Assembly (NCBI GenBank): GCA_964537685.1
Contig: CAZICM010000002.1
Coordinates: 291,705 to 355,704 of the forward strand
Direction of reading: 5' to 3'
Source: CAZICM01 sp964537685
Lineage (GTDB): Bacteria > Myxococcota_A > Polyangia > Polyangiales > Polyangiaceae
Length of the DNA: 64,000 nucleotides
Below, in pieces: positions 18,174-26,439 of the stretch; within the stretch, counting starts at the first letter, position 1, and the number at the start of each line of letters is the position of its first letter. A model generated the notes under the pieces. That model was not told the origin of the DNA and did not search any database. It saw only the letters and a program-made list of their open reading frames with translations. The position numbers and the translations under genes were made by a program.

Positions 18174-19208
18174 ATGACTGAACGGATGCTCTCCCCTGCT
18201 GAAGCCGGCGACGATGATCGCTTCGATCGTCTCTTCCGACCTTCTTCGCTCGACGAGTATGTCGGGCAAGAGAAACACAAGAGCAACCTCAAGATATTCG
18301 TTGAAGCGGCGCGGCGGCGCAAAGAGCCTTTAGATCACATTCTTTTGTGCGGCCCGCCCGGGCTGGGAAAGACAACGCTGGCCTACATTCTTGCCAAAGA
18401 AATGGGCGTGAATCTTCATTCAACGAGCGGGCCGGCCGTTGAACACAAAGGAGCACTCGCGGGCCTTTTAACAAAGCTCGAGCAAAACGACGTTTTATTC
18501 ATCGACGAAATTCACCGCTTAACACCCGCCGTTGAAGAAAGCCTTTATCCGGCGATTGAAGGCTTCAAAATCGACATCGTCACGGGCGACGGCCCTTATG
18601 CGACAACCATTCAGCTTGGCCTCAAGCCCTTCACACTCATCGGCGCAACAACGCGCACGGGCCTGCTCACCGCGCCTCTGTTATCGCGCTTTGGCTATAT
18701 CGTCCGCCTCGATTACTACCCAATCCCCGAACTCAAACTCATCGTCGAACGGAGCGCGCGCCTGCTCGAGGTTCCGATTGAAGCGGAAGGCGCCCGGGAA
18801 ATCGCGACCCGATCGCGGGGCACGCCGCGCATTGCCAATCGCCTGCTTCGCCGCGTACGCGATTTTGCTGAAGTGCTCGGCTCGGGCACGATTACCCAAA
18901 ACATTTCAAAAACAACGGCAGATAGGCTTGAAATTGATTCAGCGGGCCTCGACGAAATGGATCGCCGCATTCTCACGATCATCATCGATCACTATGAAGG
19001 CGGCCCAGTAGGCATCGACACCCTTTCGGCTGCGCTAAGCGAACCCCGCGACACGGTGGAAGATGTGTATGAGCCATATCTGCTCCAGCAAGGCTTTCTA
19101 GGCCGCACACCGAGAGGCCGAATAGCGACGCGCAGAGCCTACGAACACCTTGGGCGCCCCATTCCAACCCCGCCTCAGAAACCCCCTCAAACCACTTTAT
19201 TTCCCTAG
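18174..19208 (+). CDS. ruvB: Holliday junction branch migration ATPase RuvB
   Basis: 344 residues, the usual length. RuvB is the hexameric AAA+ motor that drives branch migration of Holliday junctions together with RuvA. Seen are the N-terminal RPSSLDEYVGQEKHKSNLKIF, Walker A GPPGLGKTT, Walker B LFIDEIHRL, sensor 1 GATTRTG, the arginine-finger region LLSRFGYI and the C-terminal winged-helix stretch GPVGIDTLSAALSE...EDVYEPYLLQQGFLGRTPRGR. ruvA and ruvC are not adjacent; the neighbours are histidine kinase genes with gaps of 77 and 56 bp, so it may be co-transcribed with them. Confidence 0.98.
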   Translation: MTERMLSPAEAGDDDRFDRLFRPSSLDEYVGQEKHKSNLKIFVEAARRRKEPLDHILLCGPPGLGKTTLAYILAKEMGVNLHSTSGPAVEHKGALAGLLTKLEQNDVLFIDEIHRLTPAVEESLYPAIEGFKIDIVTGDGPYATTIQLGLKPFTLIGATTRTGLLTAPLLSRFGYIVRLDYYPIPELKLIVERSARLLEVPIEAEGAREIATRSRGTPRIANRLLRRVRDFAEVLGSGTITQNISKTTADRLEIDSAGLDEMDRRILTIIIDHYEGGPVGIDTLSAALSEPRDTVEDVYEPYLLQQGFLGRTPRGRIATRRAYEHLGRPIPTPPQKPPQTTLFP

Positions 19209-19264
19209 GCGGCGCGGCAATTTCAAACGGACTCGCCGGTGCATGCGATAGGCTCATTCCGGCC

Positions 19265-21295
19265 ATGGCAAAGAGCGCGCTTGTTCTTATCGTCGACGAC
19301 GACTCAGAAAGCCGGCAGCTCCTATCCCGCTTGCTTGAACAGATCGGTTTCCAAACGGCTACCGCGGTATCAGGCGACGAATGCCTCGAAAAAATTGATA
19401 CCTGTTCTCCTTCCGTGGTCTTGCTCGATTTGATCATGCCCGAACCAGACGGCTATGAAGTTCTTCGGCAAATCCGGGCAAATCCTAAAACAGCCGCATT
19501 ACCTGTCGTTGTTCTCACAGGGCTTGACGCCGACGAAGATTTCACCCGCGCATTTGAACTGGGCGCCGACGATTTTGTAAGAAAGCCATTTCGCACAAGC
19601 GAGCTGGTGGCACGCATTCAATGCCAGCTCCGGGTTCACGGCTATGTTGAAGCCCTTGCCCGCAAAGAGCGCGATGTAGAGCTTGTTCTCGAGCTGACCC
19701 AAGCGCTGTCATCCACTTTAGATTTTCGCAACATCCTTTTTACCGTCGTCCACCGTATTGCTGAATTCGCCAACGTCGAGCGATGCAGCCTCGTATTGGT
19801 GCGCGACAAAGGCGATATCGGATATGTCGTTGCCGCAAGCGACGATAAAGAGCTTCGGGATCTGCCTATCGATTTAAGCAAATATCCTGAAATTCAGCGT
19901 GCAATGAGCACAGGCGAAGTGCTGGTTATTACGGATGCGTCAACCCATCCCCTGTTTGATCTTGTGCGCAGTGAAATGCCGCTCAATCCATTCCGGTGGT
20001 TTGCCCTTATGCCAATTATGTTTGAAGGCAAACCCATGGGAGTTTTATTCCTCCGGAGCCGGAACGCGGTACAGCTTGACGAACACAGGCTATCGCTTGC
20101 GCGAACCGTCGTAAACGCGACAGCCATAGCATTGCGCAACGCGCGTATCCTGCAATCGCTCCGCGATCAGACGCAGCAAATATCGGTAGCGCGGGTTGAA
20201 GCGGAACGCAGGCTCAAGGCTTTACAAAGATATGCCGACCTTTTCTATTCCACGGCAGATGGCATTATCGTTATTGATCCGGACACACAGATTCTGTTTT
20301 CAAATCCCCAGGCCGAGATTATTTTAGGTCGTTCCCGGGACGACATTAGCCATTTGCAGATGGACGACTTGCTTGCCCCTGACAGCAAGCCTGTCTTTAT
20401 CGAGCTCCGGGCTGGATTCTCAAAGGGCATCTTCCCCCACATGGTCGACCTTGCTATCGTTCGCATGAGCGGAGAGCAATCCCAGACACGTATACTCAAT
20501 GTGAGCTTCAGCAGTGTTCTCCGGGAAGACAGCGGAGCAATCGTCGTAAGTTTCCGCGATGTCACAAGCGATCGGGCCATTGCTGCGGAACTCACAAAAA
20601 CCAAAGAATTCCTCGAGCGCGTCATAGAAAGCTCGGCCGATGCGATTATTTCAGCAGATATCAATGGCATTGTACGCCTATTCAACCGGGCGGCTGAACG
20701 CATTTATGGTTTTGATGCAAAAGAAGTTGTCGGCATCATGCATGCCGATCAGCTTTATCCAGACGGCCAAGTAGCTATCATCAGCGATCTTCTTCTATCC
20801 CGGGACTACGGCGGCCCAGGGCGGCTTCAGGGATATCGCACGGAGGCCCGCGCCAAAGATGGCACACACATTCCAATTCTATTATCCGCCGCGCTTATCA
20901 TGGACGGCAACAAACCTATGGGTGCGGTAGGCATTCTTACCGATCTACGGGAGCGCATTCAAATGGAAACGCTGCTCAACGAAGCCCAAGAGGAATTGCG
21001 GAACCGCGAAAAGCAAGCCTGGATTGCCGAACTCGCGGGCGCAGCCGCACACGAGCTCAATCAGCCCCTAACAACAATCATTGGCTATTCAGAAATGCTG
21101 CGCAGGCGTCCCAACCATCCGGAATCCGTCATAAAAGCTGCCAACATTATCTCGGGAGAGGCCGAACGCATGGCCGAAGTCGTAAGGAAAATTGGCCACA
21201 TTACGCGGTATGAAACGAAGAACTATGTAGGCTCATCTAAAATCATCGACCTCGAGCGCTCCAGCTCTATAGAACAGCCGGAAAAGCATAAGTGA
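19265..21295 (+). CDS. REC-GAF-PAS-PAS-HisKA protein lacking an ATPase domain
   Basis: 676 residues, no membrane segment. Domains in order: receiver (about 1-125) with IVDDD, phosphoacceptor Asp55 in VVLLDLIMPEPDGYE and RKPF lysine; GAF (about 150-305); PAS (about 325-445, DLFYSTADGIIVIDPD); PAS (about 455-575, ERVIESSADAIISADINGIVRLFNRAAERIYG); then a HisKA helix with WIAELAGAAAHELNQPLTTIIGY and His596. Only about 80 residues follow the His, with no N, G1 or G2 boxes, so the kinase catalytic domain is absent. The coding sequence ends cleanly and a complete kinase gene begins 7 bp later. It may be phosphorylated on His596 by that partner, or be a multi-input scaffold. Confidence 0.92.
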   Translation: MAKSALVLIVDDDSESRQLLSRLLEQIGFQTATAVSGDECLEKIDTCSPSVVLLDLIMPEPDGYEVLRQIRANPKTAALPVVVLTGLDADEDFTRAFELGADDFVRKPFRTSELVARIQCQLRVHGYVEALARKERDVELVLELTQALSSTLDFRNILFTVVHRIAEFANVERCSLVLVRDKGDIGYVVAASDDKELRDLPIDLSKYPEIQRAMSTGEVLVITDASTHPLFDLVRSEMPLNPFRWFALMPIMFEGKPMGVLFLRSRNAVQLDEHRLSLARTVVNATAIALRNARILQSLRDQTQQISVARVEAERRLKALQRYADLFYSTADGIIVIDPDTQILFSNPQAEIILGRSRDDISHLQMDDLLAPDSKPVFIELRAGFSKGIFPHMVDLAIVRMSGEQSQTRILNVSFSSVLREDSGAIVVSFRDVTSDRAIAAELTKTKEFLERVIESSADAIISADINGIVRLFNRAAERIYGFDAKEVVGIMHADQLYPDGQVAIISDLLLSRDYGGPGRLQGYRTEARAKDGTHIPILLSAALIMDGNKPMGAVGILTDLRERIQMETLLNEAQEELRNREKQAWIAELAGAAAHELNQPLTTIIGYSEMLRRRPNHPESVIKAANIISGEAERMAEVVRKIGHITRYETKNYVGSSKIIDLERSSSIEQPEKHK

Positions 21296-21302
21296 TATAG
21301 CC

Positions 21303-22511
21303 ATGCCCATATCAAATCCCATAGGCAACGATCTCGCGCCGGATAGCAGTGAACCTCGTTCATCCTTCAAGCATGCAATGCTCGAGTCGGTGGACGCGAT
21401 GATGGCCGCGCTATGTAAAATAACCCCAGAATCCAGGCTGGAAACATCCATTACGGCCCTGCTTCAGTGCATAACGAACCAATGGCCAGATATTTACCTG
21501 GGGGTTCTAACGCTGTCTCCCGAGAAACATAACCTGTTTATTACATCCAATTCAGTAACATTTTTGACGGTTGGCGAGTCCGGCGAAAGGTTCTTTCCCG
21601 GTATCGCCTTTGAGCGGACAATCCTTATCAGCAACGATCAGGCATCGGTGCTTCACGCGGCATCGGAGTCGAGGGCGCGGCTCGATGATCTGCATATCCC
21701 GCTGGCCAGGCTGGCAGCCGCCATCGGTATTGTTCACCAAACGCTTCAGCTTGGCCAGCAGTCCAAGAGTCAAAGCTCTCACATCAATGAATTAAAGTCG
21801 CAGCTTATACAAAACCAAAAGCTCGCTTCTATTGGACAGCTTGCCGCTGGAATCCTTCACGAGCTCAATAACCCGCTCACATCCATCATTGCCTATTCTG
21901 AATACTTGCATAAAAAATATCAGAAGGGCGGAGGCGACCCGGCGGACATTGAGCGCTTAAGCCGGATCGAGGAAGCCGCCAAAAGGATCCTTGGGCTTAC
22001 ACGAAATCTAACAGACTATGCAAGGCCATCGCGAGAAGAGAGGGCCTCCATATCCATACGCGATATCATCGAGCGGGCCCTGGTCTTTTGCGAGCATGTC
22101 TTCGATCAATTCGGTGTTACGGTGAACACCAGCTTTGAAGATGTTCCGGCAATCCGGGGAGCCGCGGACCAGCTTATGCAGGTATTCGTAAACCTATTCA
22201 CAAATGCTGCCCACGCAATGCGCGACAACGGTGGCCATTTATCGGTAAGCGTCGCGGCTCCAATGCCTTCCAAAGAAATAACGATTACCATCGCCGATGA
22301 TGGCCATGGCGTGGAACCCGGTCACCTTGACTTGATTTTTAAACCATTCTTTACAACGAAACACGACGGAACAGGCACGGGCCTCGGCCTGAGTATCGTT
22401 CAGGAAATTGTATCAAGGCATGAGGGGCGGATCCGGGTAAGTAGCTGTGCCAATCAAGGCACTGTATTCACCATCGATTTGCCGGCCGTCCCGCGTGATA
22501 ATGAGGGGTGA
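21303..22511 (+). CDS. Soluble sensor histidine kinase, complete
   Basis: 402 residues without membrane segments. The first about 150 residues form a GAF-like input region with no recognisable ligand motif. A short coiled-coil linker leads to LASIGQLAAGILHELNNPLTSIIAYSEYL with His186, an NtrB-like phosphoacceptor box. The ATPase domain is intact: QVFVNLFTNAAHAM, IADDGHGVEP, IFKPFFTTK and GTGLGLSIVQEIV. The phosphoacceptor box is closely related to that of the preceding gene (HELNQPLTTIIGYSEML), suggesting the two proteins could pair through HisKA helices. It is convergent with the exported-protein gene at 22523-23059. No dedicated response regulator follows. Confidence 0.94.
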   Translation: MPISNPIGNDLAPDSSEPRSSFKHAMLESVDAMMAALCKITPESRLETSITALLQCITNQWPDIYLGVLTLSPEKHNLFITSNSVTFLTVGESGERFFPGIAFERTILISNDQASVLHAASESRARLDDLHIPLARLAAAIGIVHQTLQLGQQSKSQSSHINELKSQLIQNQKLASIGQLAAGILHELNNPLTSIIAYSEYLHKKYQKGGGDPADIERLSRIEEAAKRILGLTRNLTDYARPSREERASISIRDIIERALVFCEHVFDQFGVTVNTSFEDVPAIRGAADQLMQVFVNLFTNAAHAMRDNGGHLSVSVAAPMPSKEITITIADDGHGVEPGHLDLIFKPFFTTKHDGTGTGLGLSIVQEIVSRHEGRIRVSSCANQGTVFTIDLPAVPRDNEG

Positions 22512-22522
22512 TAAATCTATAC

Positions 22523-23059
22523 TCAGGGGGCAACTTTGATACCGATAACGAGCATTCCGCCTTTATGTGCCTGGCCCGCAACAAAGAATGTATCGCCGGC
22601 CTTCGCGTTTACCTCGAGAAGCGGAAGCACAGCATTGCCGCCAGGCTTTTGAATGCTCGCGCTCAATACATATTTCTTGAGCTCATCTTTCTTTTTTGGC
22701 GGAAGAATATCTTTTAACGATACCATCAATTCCCGCGTATTAGGCAGCTTAAGGGTTTCTGTTTTGCCCTTGTTCAGGCCAAGCTTCACGCGATCGAGCA
22801 GCTTATAGCTGTTGTAAGAAGAAAACGGCGGCTTGCCCAGCTCGGGCATATTGCCGATTTTAGGATCGATACCTTCTCCGCTATTGGTCGCGTGAAGGAT
22901 AACAATCTCAACCGCAGCGGATACCTCTTCTGCTTTCTTTGAAGCATCCTTGGTATCTTTTGGTGTTTTGTCAGCCGCATCTTGTGCGATCGCACTGGAT
23001 GAGCTTAATCCAATCGCAAGCGCAAATGCCGCAGTCCTCGTAATAATGGGCAATTTCAT
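22523..23059 (-). CDS. Exported protein of unknown function, sigma-operon member
   Basis: 178 residues with a clear Sec signal peptide, ITRTAAFALAIGLSSSSAIAQD, probable cleavage after AIA. The mature protein is lysine-rich at its start, then carries VEIVILHATNSGEGIDPKIG and a well-ordered beta-rich stretch (LKLPNTRELMVSLKDILPPKKKDEL, GDTFFVAGQAHKGGMLVIGI). I do not recognise the family. Its ATG overlaps the stop of the anti-sigma candidate by 4 bp (ATGA), so it is translationally coupled to the sigma/anti-sigma pair. A periplasmic signal receptor or target of the regulon is a reasonable guess. Confidence 0.8.
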   Translation of the reverse strand: MKLPIITRTAAFALAIGLSSSSAIAQDAADKTPKDTKDASKKAEEVSAAVEIVILHATNSGEGIDPKIGNMPELGKPPFSSYNSYKLLDRVKLGLNKGKTETLKLPNTRELMVSLKDILPPKKKDELKKYVLSASIQKPGGNAVLPLLEVNAKAGDTFFVAGQAHKGGMLVIGIKVAP

Positions 23060-23754
23060 TGTTTTCCTCCAGCAGCGTCATCCTCTACCCAAACAACCGT
23101 TGTCGTACCACCCGAAACCGTCCCCGCGGGTACATAAAAAATTGAGCCTACATGCGTACCAAAATCCACGGCGGCCACCTCGACGCCATGCTCGGCTTCA
23201 TTTTCGCCATTGGCGGCTTCAGCCTCGGCCGCAGGCGCAGCGCTTTCAGGCGGCGGTGCGATAGCTTCTTGTGTATGCACAACCGCCGGCTTGTTTACCT
23301 GTGCGGATTGCGGGGGCGTAGCGTCGATCCGGCCCCAAATCATCATGGCAGCGGCCGCTGCAACCGCTATCGCGGCCAGCGCAAAGATACCGCGCGCATT
23401 GTCGTTTGCACCGCCTTCCGGCTTTAGCCCGCTTTGCTGTAGAGGCTTTGCCGGGCGCAGCTCAATCACTTTGGCGTCCTTGGCCTCGGATGCTCCGATA
23501 TCGCCGGATTCGATCTTGGCCATAACAGCCGACGCAATATCTATCTCCGGCACCGATTGCTCGCTATGGTCGCGCATAATATCGGATGCCATGCGGAGAG
23601 CATCTACTTTGCGCCTCGCGTCTTCGCTATGCTCTAAATATGCGCTTATCTCATCATAACGAGCATCATCCAGCTCACCGTCCACATAGAGCATAAGCTC
23701 CATATCCGATGGCTTCGATTTGCCGTTCGCCTGTGAGTTCTTGGTCGCAGTCAC
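23056..23754 (-). CDS. Single-pass membrane anti-sigma factor candidate
   Basis: 232 residues from a GTG at 23754 that is preceded by a strong GGAGGA site and overlaps the sigma-factor stop (GTGA); a longer reading from 23808 is unlikely. The cytoplasmic N-terminal part (about 1-140) begins with a short anti-sigma-like helix bundle (MELMLYVDGELDDARYDEI) without the zinc HxxxCxxC motif. One membrane segment follows (GIFALAAIAVAAAAAMMIWG), then an acidic, Ala/Glu-rich periplasmic tail ending in SIFYVPAGTVSGGTTTVVWV. The role is inferred from being coupled to an ECF sigma gene, from topology and from this N-terminal pattern. Confidence 0.82.
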   Translation of the reverse strand: MTATKNSQANGKSKPSDMELMLYVDGELDDARYDEISAYLEHSEDARRKVDALRMASDIMRDHSEQSVPEIDIASAVMAKIESGDIGASEAKDAKVIELRPAKPLQQSGLKPEGGANDNARGIFALAAIAVAAAAAMMIWGRIDATPPQSAQVNKPAVVHTQEAIAPPPESAAPAAEAEAANGENEAEHGVEVAAVDFGTHVGSIFYVPAGTVSGGTTTVVWVEDDAAGGKQ

Positions 23755-24608
23755 GATATCTCCTCCGGCTCTGGTGTGGCCAGCGTGCCGCTCTCTTCTG
23801 CATAACAATCGGCAAGCGCGCGCTGCAGCTTTTGGCGCGCGTGGAATAGCCGGCTCATAATCGTTCCTTTCGAAACGCCCATCGCCTGCGCTATCTCCTC
23901 ATAAGACATTCCTTCGACTTCCCGCATCAGAATGGCCCCCCTGTGATAGGAAGGTAAAGCTTCGAGTGCTTCTTGCAGGCGGGCCGCAATTTCTTGGCGG
24001 CGCACGACATCCATTGGGTCGGCCCCGTCAATTCTCGATACGAGTGGGAACTCCGCCGATTCTTCATTGACTGTCCGCCCTTCATTGAGCTCGGCATCGC
24101 GGCGCCCAGGCTTGCGCATGAGGTCGATGGCCAAGTTGGTGACGATTCGATACAGCCATGTGTAGAACGATGACGTTCCTTGAAATGCGTTGATGCCCTT
24201 GAAAACGCGAATGAACGCGTCTTGCACGATTTCGCGGGCGTCGTTTTCGTTTCGGACAAGTCCCATGGCAATTGAGACAGCACGCCGCTGGTGACGCTCA
24301 ACCAAACTTCGAAAGGCTGCGTGGTCTCCATTTTGTGCCCTCTGAATCAGCTCACGATCCTCGTCCGAGCGGCGGCGCCGCGCTTCTCGGTCTCGGTTCG
24401 ACGCGGCTGGCACAGGGCTATTCACTCTTTTTTGATCTTGTCCTGAAGAAGTCTCAAGTTGGCGCAGCGCCTTGATGTCAGGCGCGGACGACAAATCCAG
24501 GATTTGAACGGGAGGCTGGGCGGACTCCACCCGGACGGTATCTAACTCTGGAGCGTCGGCAGGACGGTCAGCCCGCGGCTTGGATCGCTTGGATTTATCC
24601 GGAGGCAT
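23751..24608 (-). CDS. ECF-type RNA polymerase sigma factor with long N-terminal extension
   Basis: About 285 residues from the ATG at 24608 (a TTG at 24623 is possible). Sigma region 2 starts near residue 85-90: RELIQRAQNGDHAAFRSLVERH, NDAREIVQDAFIRVFKGINAF, FYTWLYRIVTNLAIDLMRK. Region 4 is LQEALEALPSYHRGAILMREVEGMSYEEIAQAMGVSKGTIMSRLFHARQKL, typical of RpoE-like sigma factors. The first about 85 residues are charged, Pro-rich and probably disordered, which is longer than usual for ECF factors of about 190 residues. The stop overlaps the anti-sigma GTG. The HtrA-like protease gene lies 35 bp upstream, pointing to envelope-stress control. Confidence 0.95.
   Translation of the reverse strand: MPPDKSKRSKPRADRPADAPELDTVRVESAQPPVQILDLSSAPDIKALRQLETSSGQDQKRVNSPVPAASNRDREARRRRSDEDRELIQRAQNGDHAAFRSLVERHQRRAVSIAMGLVRNENDAREIVQDAFIRVFKGINAFQGTSSFYTWLYRIVTNLAIDLMRKPGRRDAELNEGRTVNEESAEFPLVSRIDGADPMDVVRRQEIAARLQEALEALPSYHRGAILMREVEGMSYEEIAQAMGVSKGTIMSRLFHARQKLQRALADCYAEESGTLATPEPEEIS
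23761..23766 (-). promoter_or_regulatory. Ribosome binding site deciding the anti-sigma GTG start
   Basis: GGAGGA on the minus strand lies 6 bp upstream of the GTG at 23754. It sits inside the last codons of the sigma-factor gene and decides the start of the coupled anti-sigma gene. Confidence 0.8.
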
Positions 24609-24643
24609 AGGGATCGCAGGCAAGGTCTACGGTATTGAGTCGT

Positions 24644-25837
24644 TTAGGGCTCTTCGGAGTCTTGGTCCGGCTGCTCGGGTAATTCGCCGAGCGTAACACG
24701 TAATTCAAATACCCGATCGCCGCGGGCAACTTTCAGTGCGACGACTTTGTTGACGCCCGCGATGCTGGCCAGCCAGCGCAATTCGTTGGGGTCCGAGATT
24801 GTCTTTCCATCGAAGGAGAGGATTACGTCGTCGTTGGCAAGGCCGGCCCGGTCGGCAGGGCTGCCAGGTAAAATTCCCTTGACCCATGCGCCTTTGCGAT
24901 CGGGGCGTTTGAGCCGTTCTGCCTGAATGGTGTCGAGCGTATCAACGACAACGCCGATTGCGCTTCGGCGTATTTTGCCGTCGCGCAGCAGCATGGGAAG
25001 CAGTTGCTTCACCATATTGATGGGAATGGCAAATCCGATGTTATTTGCGTTGGCTCGCACGGCCGCGTTTATGCCGACAACCTCTCCTTTGATATTGAGA
25101 AGAGGTCCGCCCGAATTGCCTGGATTGATGCTGGCGTCGGTTTGAAGAAAATTAAAATAACCGCTTGGATCTAAGCCTTTTACGTCGTCCCGCGTGCGGC
25201 CCTTGGCCGATAAGATGCCCGCCGAAACCGTGTGTGACAATCCAAACGGATTGCCAATGGCAACCACCCAATCACCGACTTCCAATACATCCGAATCGCC
25301 GAGAGGAACGGTTGGCAAGCCTTTCTCCTCGACTTTTAATACGGCTACGTCGGTGTGTTTGTCGCGGCCGACAACGCTGGCCTTGAACTCCCGGCCATCA
25401 TCGAACGTCACGGCTACGTCGACCGCATCTTCGACGACGTGATTGTTGGTCAGCAAAAAGCCATCCGAGTCGTACACGAAGGCTGTGCCCAAGCCTTCGA
25501 CGGCGCGCCGCCTGCCGGTGAATGCGCCGCGATCGATGACTTTTGCTTTTACGGTTGCGACCGCTGGGTTCGCCCGGCGCGCGAGCGAAGAGAAGGAAAC
25601 AGGCAGATAAACAACGTCGCCTTGATCGGGGTTCGGAGGCGCGAGGGACTTGGGAGGTGAGGGCGGCGTCTTGATTTCCGTGCTGTTGGCTACTGTGAGA
25701 GCTCCAGGCGGAAGCGCGCTTGGCGTCTCGGAGAGGGCAGGTGACGCGGGCGATGTGCGGCCCGGATCACATGCGGAGAGCGTCCAAAGGCCACATCCAA
25801 CAGCACAACAAATGGCCCGAACCCGTCTTGAACTCAC
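24644..25837 (-). CDS. HtrA/DegP-like trypsin-type serine protease, lipoprotein
   Basis: 397 residues from a GTG with AGGGAT upstream. The leader ends in WTLSAC, a lipobox with Cys23, so the protease is probably lipid-anchored in the envelope. The catalytic triad is intact: His in LLTNNHVVEDAV, Asp in GRDKHTDVAVLKV, Ser in INPGNSGGPLLN. One PDZ domain follows (GILPGSPADRAGLANDDVILSFDGK), as in DegS-like or short HtrA proteins, while DegP has two. HtrA proteases degrade or refold damaged envelope proteins and can cleave anti-sigma factors. It begins 2 bp after the DUF1844 stop and is followed by the ECF sigma gene, so regulation by that sigma factor is likely. Confidence 0.95.
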   Translation of the reverse strand: MSSRRVRAICCAVGCGLWTLSACDPGRTSPASPALSETPSALPPGALTVANSTEIKTPPSPPKSLAPPNPDQGDVVYLPVSFSSLARRANPAVATVKAKVIDRGAFTGRRRAVEGLGTAFVYDSDGFLLTNNHVVEDAVDVAVTFDDGREFKASVVGRDKHTDVAVLKVEEKGLPTVPLGDSDVLEVGDWVVAIGNPFGLSHTVSAGILSAKGRTRDDVKGLDPSGYFNFLQTDASINPGNSGGPLLNIKGEVVGINAAVRANANNIGFAIPINMVKQLLPMLLRDGKIRRSAIGVVVDTLDTIQAERLKRPDRKGAWVKGILPGSPADRAGLANDDVILSFDGKTISDPNELRWLASIAGVNKVVALKVARGDRVFELRVTLGELPEQPDQDSEEP

Positions 25838-25839
25838 TG

Positions 25840-26136
25840 TTATCCCTTCTCAACCTCTACGTAGCGCATGCGGAGATCGTACAGGGCTTGGTCCAGAAGC
25901 CGCTCTTCTTCACCGCTTAGGTTGCCTCGCGTTTTCTCCTGAAGGATACCGAGCAAATCGATGTCCTGCCGCGCAAGATTTAAATCTTTTTCCGGCTGGC
26001 CTTCAGGATTCGGCGCATCGCCCAAATGTACGTAGGCCGTGCCGATGATCGACAACACGAAGGTCGAGAAATCGAGCTTGGGTAGCTCTTGCTTGCGAGG
26101 CTCTTCTTTCTTCGGTGTCTTTGATGCCGTGCTCAC
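25840..26136 (-). CDS. DUF1844 family protein
   Basis: 98 residues from a GTG. The central pattern LDFSTFVLSIIGTAYVHLGD, LNLARQDIDLLGILQEKTRGNL and LLDQALYDLRMRYVEV matches DUF1844, small helical proteins common in deltaproteobacteria and acidobacteria with no established function. The start overlaps the preceding small gene by a GTGA arrangement, and HtrA follows 2 bp after, so all are one operon. Confidence 0.85.
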   Translation of the reverse strand: MSTASKTPKKEEPRKQELPKLDFSTFVLSIIGTAYVHLGDAPNPEGQPEKDLNLARQDIDLLGILQEKTRGNLSGEEERLLDQALYDLRMRYVEVEKG

Positions 26137-26345
26137 GGACTTCCTGCTCCAGCCGATTGATTCGCGTCGCCCAGCGCAGGCTGAGGGATGTCGATCGGCT
26201 CACCGTCGTCTTCTACGTCGGGAAGTGATGCAAGGTATTGGTCAATCACTTTCTGATTGAGTACGCCGCTCTGCAAATATCGCTCGCGAACCCGAATATC
26301 TAAGTGCGTCGCGGTGAGTTCTCCCTTGTCATTGCTCAATTTCAT
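26133..26345 (-). CDS. Small conserved-looking protein of unknown function (70 residues)
   Basis: 70 residues, start MKLSNDKGELTATHLDIRV, with GGAGA 12 bp upstream of the ATG at 26345. It is acidic and hydrophilic, with no membrane segment or Cys. The evidence that it is a gene is the good ribosome site and the 4-bp GTGA overlap with the DUF1844 gene. The function is unknown; a small regulator or assembly partner of the next protein is possible. Confidence 0.7.
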   Translation of the reverse strand: MKLSNDKGELTATHLDIRVRERYLQSGVLNQKVIDQYLASLPDVEDDGEPIDIPQPALGDANQSAGAGSP

Positions 26346-26439
26346 CGTTATGTTCTCCTATTCTTTATTATTGCCGCATTTCTTTGCGCGGCCGGATTGG
26401 TTTAATCCGTCAATCGGGATTTACGCGCGTTTTGATTGT

